A stretch of DNA of 28,886 nucleotides from an uncultured Clostridia bacterium (GTDB taxonomy: Bacteria > Bacillota > Clostridia > Lachnospirales > Lachnospiraceae), in NCBI GenBank assembly GCA_945622055.1, contig CALZBV010000006.1, positions 1-28,886 of the forward strand, given 5' to 3'. The notes under the pieces are model-generated. The model was given only the letters and a program-made list of their open reading frames with translations. It ran no database searches and was not told the origin of the DNA. The number at the start of each line of letters is the position of its first letter. Position 1 is the stretch's first letter. The position numbers and the translations under genes are program-made. Of the stretch, positions 25,001-28,886 are shown piece by piece.

Positions 25001-25523
25001 CCTTCTGGCGGTCATTATATTTTTCACGAAGCATCAGCAAATAGTCCGGCGAATCCTGATTGATTCGGTAAAGAGCGCGGTTCAGACGTTCCAAAAGCTG
25101 TGGAGCATTCTTCCTTACACAAAGAAAGAGTGTTCCCTCCGGATCCATCGGCTGCTCTGGAAAATCAACCAGCTCCGCCAGTTTCTCATTGTAGGAAAGT
25201 CCTGCAAACAGATCAATCTCTCCGGCAAGGAAGCGTTCATAAAGCTCCTGCTTTTCACCATATACGTACTCATAGCGCCACCCGGTGTACCCCGAAATCT
25301 TTTGCAGCAAATCATAGGAATACCCTGACTTCAGCTTTCCGTCCGCAGTTCCCTCCTGAAAGCCCTCCTCCAGATAATAGGCGACCCGCACCGTATCGGG
25401 CTGGCCATTTTGTACCGCTGCCCCCACAGAAAGGGGAAGCGCCCCGAGGAAGGACGCAAAAACCAAAGCCATTCCCCAGAGCGCTCTTAAGTAACTACGT
25501 ATGTATTTGTTCGGTCCTCTCAT
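22062..25523 (-). CDS. BvgS-like hybrid sensor histidine kinase with two solute-binding domains
   Basis: The ATG at 25521-25523, with AGGAGG eight bases upstream, gives 1153 residues. A signal peptide covers about 1-36. Two tandem family-3 solute-binding (Venus flytrap) domains follow at about 42-175 and 190-410, then a membrane helix at 426-447, a PAS-like region (about 470-605), a second less clear sensor region (about 610-735) and the kinase core. H768 lies in NMSHDIRTPMNAI; the ATPase boxes are intact (LNILSNAVKF at 881-890, RDTGIGMS at 923-930, GTGLGMAI at 954-961). The C-terminal receiver has D1080 (MILLDIQMP) and K1134. It should sense a small molecule outside the cell and feed a phosphorelay, but has no Hpt domain of its own; a lone Hpt is encoded about 2.7 kb away. 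It follows the phosphate cotransporter gene after 19 bases. Confidence 0.93.
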   Translation of the reverse strand: MRGPNKYIRSYLRALWGMALVFASFLGALPLSVGAAVQNGQPDTVRVAYYLEEGFQEGTADGKLKSGYSYDLLQKISGYTGWRYEYVYGEKQELYERFLAGEIDLFAGLSYNEKLAELVDFPEQPMDPEGTLFLCVRKNAPQLLERLNRALYRINQDSPDYLLMLREKYNDRQKEEVRFSPETSGWLNTHEVLRIGYVRNYLPFCDMDETGNVIGAISDIMRLWLETLELTDTLSITYVGYPTYMEMIQGMETGQIDAAFPITSSLWHSEESGLYETKSFLSVPMTAIYLESFQDDTLEKIAVTSRPIQTIYAKRYYPDSVLVGADSGTDCLDKVLTGKANCTIFTSFRAEYVLMEKKYSALQALPLAESMEYCIGVPKGETALLELLDYGISRLDQFTLTSIMYRYTQNHMPYTLMDFMRYNMELVFFIAALIFSLVTLIFLLIIYSQKKQKQAMKQAREEALLEAERAGEVLDAMYENLGIAAVIQEFGPDSAKKKLQCSDAFYRIFEYQGKDDPRAPQTAEEWWSIIHPKEREEVIQKIETIVRKQDGKSQYAVEYRAQTMTGGYRWFYAVGKVLRNEDGSPKVLYGVVQDIDEKKAFEQSLQDQIDTAEALSRDYPYASVVDVQGDYTMSIKSEGKMVPQQKRRKNHDYQAVWKRFAEKYILKEDRERVLEAVEISRVEHALMENGEYSCIYKMELDGRVHTVQTVFLNAYSHLMKKTIVIAGFRIIDEIMKKEHEQQEILRAALLAAEQANRAKTAFLNNMSHDIRTPMNAILGYAELAERCVESTGQVMDYLEKITVSGNQLMNLINGVLDMSRIESGNMKLEIKQVNIRSLLADIRTIMQVSVDTKQLMMEVIYDDICHEYLMTDPVRLSQVLLNILSNAVKFTPAGGRISLGVRELMPEEKTGEATSTKLEFLIRDTGIGMSREYLEHIFEPFSREKTSTVSGIQGTGLGMAITKNIVDRMEGEIEVHSTRGLGTEFLVTLPFGICTEEDREELQRGEARPEKVQDRYVRTKVPSLAGKQVLVADDNELNREIITEILSQEDIRVWTVDDGDVAVKELSEAPAGRYDMILLDIQMPRLDGYAATKQIRALQDPEKAEIPIVAMTANAFEEDKKQAMEAGMDGFVTKPVNVKQLFELMRELLVKKE

Positions 25524-25542
25524 ACCCGGAACCTCCTCTGTC

Positions 25543-27180
25543 TCATTTGTTTTCCTCCGGAATCTCCGCAAGTGCACCTGCAATGTTAATTGCGTGGTCT
25601 GAACATCGCTCCAGGTCCGTGGAAATATCCGTGTAAATGACTCCTCCGGCCGGGTCACACGCAACCTGCATCAGTCTCTGAATATGACTGTTGATAATCT
25701 CCTTCTGGATATCGTCTACCTCCTGCTCCAGCTTTTCCGCCTCCGGAAGAAGGAAGAAGGCGTCATTTTCAAAAATCAGAAACGCCATGTCAATTGCCTT
25801 CATGGAGGCTTCCGCAAGGCGTCTGAGGTCATTCATTCCGGCCTCAGAAATCACTGCCTTGCTGTTCCTAAGCTGGTCCTCATATTCGACGATGTTCTCT
25901 GCATGGTCCGAAATACGTTCAATATCCGAAGCCACTAAAATCAGCTGGGAGACCTGCGAATGAACCTTGGACGAATAATCTGCCGCACGAAGTGCAATGA
26001 GCTTGCTTTGAATCGCCTCCGTCAGAATATCCACCGTTTCTTCCGCCTCCAGTACGGCTTCTGCCAGCTTGTCATCCTGTGTAAAAAAGCTTTCAATTGC
26101 ATTCTTAAGATTATCCCTTGCAATCTTGCCCATACGGAGAATTTCCATTTTGGCCTGCTGCATGGCAACCGCTTCCGGAAGGCCTCCCCCCTGCACCATA
26201 TAGTGAAGCTTTCTCTCCTCCCGCTGTCTGCTCTCTTCCGGCTTCATCGGAATAATCTTTTCTGACAGTCGGACAATGAGGCCCGCAATCGGGAATTCAA
26301 TCAGTACTGCAAGTATTGCAAAAATCGTATGGGTGTTTGCCACCTGATGACCGATGCTGTCCGGTGTCAGGTTCTGAATCATCGTAAGGAAGCCCGGGAA
26401 CAGATTGATTAACAGAATCATAATTGTCGCACGGATTAAGTTAAACAGCAGGTTTAAGGCTGCCGTACGCTTTCCGTTCCGGTTCGTGGTCAGCGCAGCC
26501 AGGATATTTGGCGTAACCGAACCGATTGCCGCACCGATGACAAGATAAACCGTCATTTTATAACCCAGCAGTCCCTGAATGGCAAACGTCTGGAAAATAA
26601 CAACAGAAGACGAAGAGCTCTGCAACAGTGCAGTGAAGGCAACACCAAACAGCACTGCAAGAGCCGGATTCTCAAGCGTTGACAAAAAGCTGATGAACTC
26701 CTCGCTCCGGGAGAGCGGAACAATAGCGGATTTGATAACAGAGATACCGAAAAAGAGCATACCAAAGCCCATGATAATGGAGCCGACATGCTTTACCGTA
26801 TTTCTCTTCAGGAACAGAAACATTGCCGCACCGATAAAAAGAATCATCGGTGCATACGCCCCCAGGTTAAATGCAGTAATCTGCGCCGTAATCGTGGTAC
26901 CGATATTTGCACCCATGATAACGCCGATTGCCTGCATTAACGTCATCAGACCGGAATTTACAAAGCTGATAACCATCATATCCGTCGCAGAGGAGCTTTG
27001 AATCAGAAGCGTTACCAGAACACCGACAACCACCGAAACGAAACGGTTTGCGGTCGCGTGCTCCAAAATGCCGCGCATCTTGTCTCCGGCCGCATTTTTC
27101 AAGCCCGTTGACATAATGCTCATACCGTACAAAAACAGTCCTACACCACCCATTAAGGTGAAAAACTCGTAAATTGTCAT
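25543..27180 (-). CDS. Na+/phosphate cotransporter family protein with PhoU-like C-terminus
   Basis: The 545-residue protein has two repeated Na/Pi cotransporter units, each with the signature QSSS (QSSSA at 61-65 and QSSSS at 187-191), with GANIGTT at 90-96 and about nine membrane helices up to residue 310. The C-terminal part (about 335-540) is helical and PhoU-like, with paired motifs ISDHAENIVEYE and CSDHAINIA. Family members (NptA/YjbB type) move phosphate with sodium, and some export it. The ATG has AGGAG eight bases upstream and lies 4 bases after the rfbC stop, so it is co-transcribed with the rhamnose genes; the hybrid kinase gene follows. This links phosphate transport to the sensor by position, but its ligand is unknown. 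Confidence 0.92.
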   Translation of the reverse strand: MTIYEFFTLMGGVGLFLYGMSIMSTGLKNAAGDKMRGILEHATANRFVSVVVGVLVTLLIQSSSATDMMVISFVNSGLMTLMQAIGVIMGANIGTTITAQITAFNLGAYAPMILFIGAAMFLFLKRNTVKHVGSIIMGFGMLFFGISVIKSAIVPLSRSEEFISFLSTLENPALAVLFGVAFTALLQSSSSSVVIFQTFAIQGLLGYKMTVYLVIGAAIGSVTPNILAALTTNRNGKRTAALNLLFNLIRATIMILLINLFPGFLTMIQNLTPDSIGHQVANTHTIFAILAVLIEFPIAGLIVRLSEKIIPMKPEESRQREERKLHYMVQGGGLPEAVAMQQAKMEILRMGKIARDNLKNAIESFFTQDDKLAEAVLEAEETVDILTEAIQSKLIALRAADYSSKVHSQVSQLILVASDIERISDHAENIVEYEDQLRNSKAVISEAGMNDLRRLAEASMKAIDMAFLIFENDAFFLLPEAEKLEQEVDDIQKEIINSHIQRLMQVACDPAGGVIYTDISTDLERCSDHAINIAGALAEIPEENK

Positions 27181-27184
27181 TGCC

Positions 27185-27787
27185 TTATCTCCTATTCCCG
27201 GAAATTCCCGTCCAATTCTGGTCCTTCTCGCTCAGCTTCAAGGAAACCCCATCTATGCTGTAGCCGACTGCTGCTGCCGTTCCGTAGTAGACGCCCTTAA
27301 GCCCCGGCCACACAATTCCAAGCTCCGGATCATTCCAGGCAATCCCACCTTCATCATCCGCATGGTAAAAATCATCACATTTATAGCAGAACTCTGCTGT
27401 ATCCGAAAGAACAAGAAAGCCATGTGCAAAGCCCCTCGGAATAAGAAACTGCTTTTTATTTTCTTCGGTAAGCGTAATTCCGTACCATTTTCCATAGGTT
27501 TTGCTGCCCTTCCGCAAATCGACTGCAACATCAAATACGGCACCTCTGATGACACGTACCAGCTTCGTCTGCGGAAAATTTTTCTGAAAATGAAGTCCCC
27601 GCAGCACGCCCTTGGTCGACATGGACTGGTTGTCCTGTACAAATACAATATTGATACCGGCCTCCTCCATATCCCTTTGGCTGTAGGTTTCCAGAAAATA
27701 CCCTCTGGAATCCCCATGCACCGTCGGCGTAATCACGCACAGTCCCTCAATCCCGTTTACATCCTTATCTACGGTAATCTGTCCCAT
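27185..27787 (-). CDS. rfbC: dTDP-4-dehydrorhamnose 3,5-epimerase
   Basis: This 200-residue RmlC-type cupin enzyme catalyses the third step of dTDP-L-rhamnose synthesis. The catalytic base is H66 in VLRGLHFQ, with D90 in VAVDLR. Other family motifs are SRGYFLE near 27, FLIPRGFAHGFLVLSD at 114-129 and EFCYKCDDFY near 132-141, with a Tyr that serves as proton donor in the family. The ATG at 27785-27787 has AGGAGG six bases upstream; a longer frame runs 23 residues back into rfbD without support. It lies 23 bases after rfbD. Confidence 0.93.
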   Translation of the reverse strand: MGQITVDKDVNGIEGLCVITPTVHGDSRGYFLETYSQRDMEEAGINIVFVQDNQSMSTKGVLRGLHFQKNFPQTKLVRVIRGAVFDVAVDLRKGSKTYGKWYGITLTEENKKQFLIPRGFAHGFLVLSDTAEFCYKCDDFYHADDEGGIAWNDPELGIVWPGLKGVYYGTAAAVGYSIDGVSLKLSEKDQNWTGISGNRR

Positions 27788-27810
27788 ATCATTCCTCCTA
27801 ACGCAATCCC

Positions 27811-28725
27811 TTACAGCTTTGCCTCCTTCAGATATCTGCTTACTGCATCCTGCCATGTCGGAAGCGGCTGAAATCCGGCTTCTGAAAGCTTACTTTTATC
27901 CAGTCTGCTGTTTGCCGGTCTTGCCGCCCTGCTCAGACCATACTCCTTTGTAGTAACCGGAATAACCTTTGTAGTAAGCCCATACTGCTTATAAAACTCA
28001 ACGCAGAAGTCATACCAGGAAATATAACCTCCCTCGTTTGTAGCATGGTAATATCCATACTTCTCTGTTTCACACATATCCACAAGCAGTCTTGCAAGGT
28101 CAAAGGTATAGGTTGGCGTTCCAATCTGATCGTTTACCACTCTGACTTCATTATGAGTCTTCCCAACATTAATCATTGTCCTGATAAAATTCTTACCATT
28201 CAGGCCAAATACCCAGGCAATCCGGACGATGAAGTATTTCTCCAGTGTACCGCTGACTGCCAGTTCACCTTCCAGCTTTGTCTGCCCGTAAACATTCAAC
28301 GGCTGATATTCCTTGCAATCCGGCTTCCACGGCTCAGTTCCCTGACCATTGAAAACATAATCCGTACTCAGATACATCATCCTGCAGTCAACAGCTTTAC
28401 AGGCATCTGCAATGTTTCGTGTACCGCCTGCATTGACTGCCCGAACCTTTTCCACCTTATCCTCATCCTCTGCCATATCTACAGCAGTCCATGCCGCGCA
28501 GTGAATCACAGCATCCGGTTTCAGTTCGGTGATAATCCTCCTGACCGCCTCCTTATCTGTAATGTCAAGTCCGACGTAAGGCATCTGTGTCACAGGACTT
28601 CCGTCTTCCGCCCCGGCATAGGTCTCTGTAAGATCAGACCCTGTTCCTTCATGTCCCCGTTTCTTCAATTCATTCATGACATCATGGCCCAGCTGGCCAT
28701 TCACGCCCGTTACAAAAAATTTCAT
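27811..28725 (-). CDS. rfbD: dTDP-4-dehydrorhamnose reductase
   Basis: This 304-residue short-chain dehydrogenase makes dTDP-L-rhamnose, the last step of the pathway, with NAD(P)H. The nucleotide-binding motif GVNGQLG is at 7-13, LSTDYVFNG at 119-127 and the catalytic Y146 and K150 in YGQTK. The length is normal. GGGGAG lies eight bases before the ATG. It sits 19 bases after the rfbB stop, in the usual order for rhamnose clusters. L-rhamnose is likely used in a cell-wall glycan; the transferases are not in the window. Confidence 0.94.
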   Translation of the reverse strand: MKFFVTGVNGQLGHDVMNELKKRGHEGTGSDLTETYAGAEDGSPVTQMPYVGLDITDKEAVRRIITELKPDAVIHCAAWTAVDMAEDEDKVEKVRAVNAGGTRNIADACKAVDCRMMYLSTDYVFNGQGTEPWKPDCKEYQPLNVYGQTKLEGELAVSGTLEKYFIVRIAWVFGLNGKNFIRTMINVGKTHNEVRVVNDQIGTPTYTFDLARLLVDMCETEKYGYYHATNEGGYISWYDFCVEFYKQYGLTTKVIPVTTKEYGLSRAARPANSRLDKSKLSEAGFQPLPTWQDAVSRYLKEAKL

Positions 28726-28744
28726 TTTCCGTTCTCCCCAGCGA

Positions 28745-28886
28745 TCAGATTTCAGCTTTTGCCTGATACATTTCCTCGTAGTACTTCTGATAATTCCCGG
28801 AAGTAACGTTGTTCATCCAGTCTTCATTTTTAAGATACCAGTCAATTGTGAGCACAATCCCCTTCTCGAACGGTGTCTCCGGATAC
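28745..28886 (-). CDS. rfbB: dTDP-glucose 4,6-dehydratase, C-terminal end only (enters from right edge)
   Basis: An open frame of 46 codons runs from the right edge to a TGA at 28745-28747. It contains YPETPFEKGIVLTIDWYL and then NVTSGNYQKYYEEMY, the typical end of RfbB/RmlB, the enzyme that dehydrates dTDP-glucose in the second step of rhamnose synthesis. Position just before rfbD supports this. The rest, including the catalytic residues, lies outside the window. Confidence 0.85.
   Translation of the reverse strand, partial: YPETPFEKGIVLTIDWYLKNEDWMNNVTSGNYQKYYEEMYQAKAEI

Noticed and set aside
25524..25664. Longer N-terminus for the hybrid kinase overlapping the phosphate cotransporter gene
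   Set aside because: The ATG at 25521-25523 has AGGAGG eight bases upstream and begins a proper signal peptide; the longer version would bury it.
28045..28806. Plus-strand frame of 253 codons opposite rfbD
   Set aside because: It is antisense to a well-supported rfbD gene, has no recognisable domain and no ribosome binding site.
1..28886. Mobile elements, prophage, CRISPR arrays, rRNA or tRNA genes
   Set aside because: No transposase, integrase, phage gene, regularly spaced repeats or RNA gene signature was seen on either strand; the excisionase-like domain at 21841 belongs to a signalling fusion, not a mobile element.

Overview
The window looks like chromosome from a low-to-mid GC Gram-positive anaerobe of the Clostridia, most likely Lachnospiraceae. 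This rests on the CdaA/CdaR pair, YwmB, a type-2 LeuA, Shine-Dalgarno sites close to AGGAGG, sigma-A-like promoters, and two membrane genes of a kind I associate with that family. The assignment comes from reading the proteins, not from a database search. Nearly everything lies on the minus strand; the only plus-strand gene is an HtrA protease at 7581-9122. No rRNA, tRNA, CRISPR array, insertion sequence or prophage gene was seen, and no stretch longer than about 220 bases lacks a gene.

Layout by increasing coordinate (minus-strand operons read right to left). (1) 1-3652: a promoter, a SAM methyltransferase gene split in two by an exact 32-bp tandem duplication, then a large membrane-anchored surface protein running off the left edge. 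(2) 3726-7396: an undecaprenyl-phosphate sugar-1-phosphate transferase, a ClpX-type unfoldase and YwmB; the YwmB ribosome binding site lies in a perfect 11-bp inverted repeat. (3) 7397-9159: a divergent intergenic region with a palindrome, then htrA and a strong bidirectional terminator. (4) 9193-16532: one probable long operon with two unknown membrane proteins, the diadenylate cyclase cdaA, its regulator cdaR, leuA, a two-component polysaccharide-type ABC exporter and a 72-residue protein resembling RiPP leaders. (5) 16602-21914: signalling genes with two near-consensus promoters. They are an HTH-pseudokinase-receiver fusion, a receiver-HD-GYP c-di-GMP phosphodiesterase, a lone Hpt protein, a small helical protein and a membrane degenerate-GGDEF/EAL protein. 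(6) 22009-28886: dTDP-rhamnose genes (rfbB end, rfbD, rfbC), a Na/phosphate cotransporter with a PhoU tail, and a 1153-residue BvgS-like hybrid sensor kinase.

How they may work together: the cell-envelope theme is strong (lipid-linked sugar priming, rhamnose synthesis, glycan export, HtrA quality control, c-di-AMP synthesis). Next to it is a signalling set in which the hybrid kinase at 22062-25523 has an intact phosphoacceptor histidine and receiver. The neighbouring Hpt, receiver-HD-GYP and receiver-bearing DNA-binding pseudokinase could form a phosphorelay ending in both transcription and c-di-GMP breakdown. The pseudokinase is the most unusual item: the histidine in its dimerisation helix is a tyrosine, its ATP-binding motifs are eroded, and it begins with a winged-helix DNA-binding domain of the excisionase/MerR kind. 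The relay is inferred from domains and proximity, not demonstrated.
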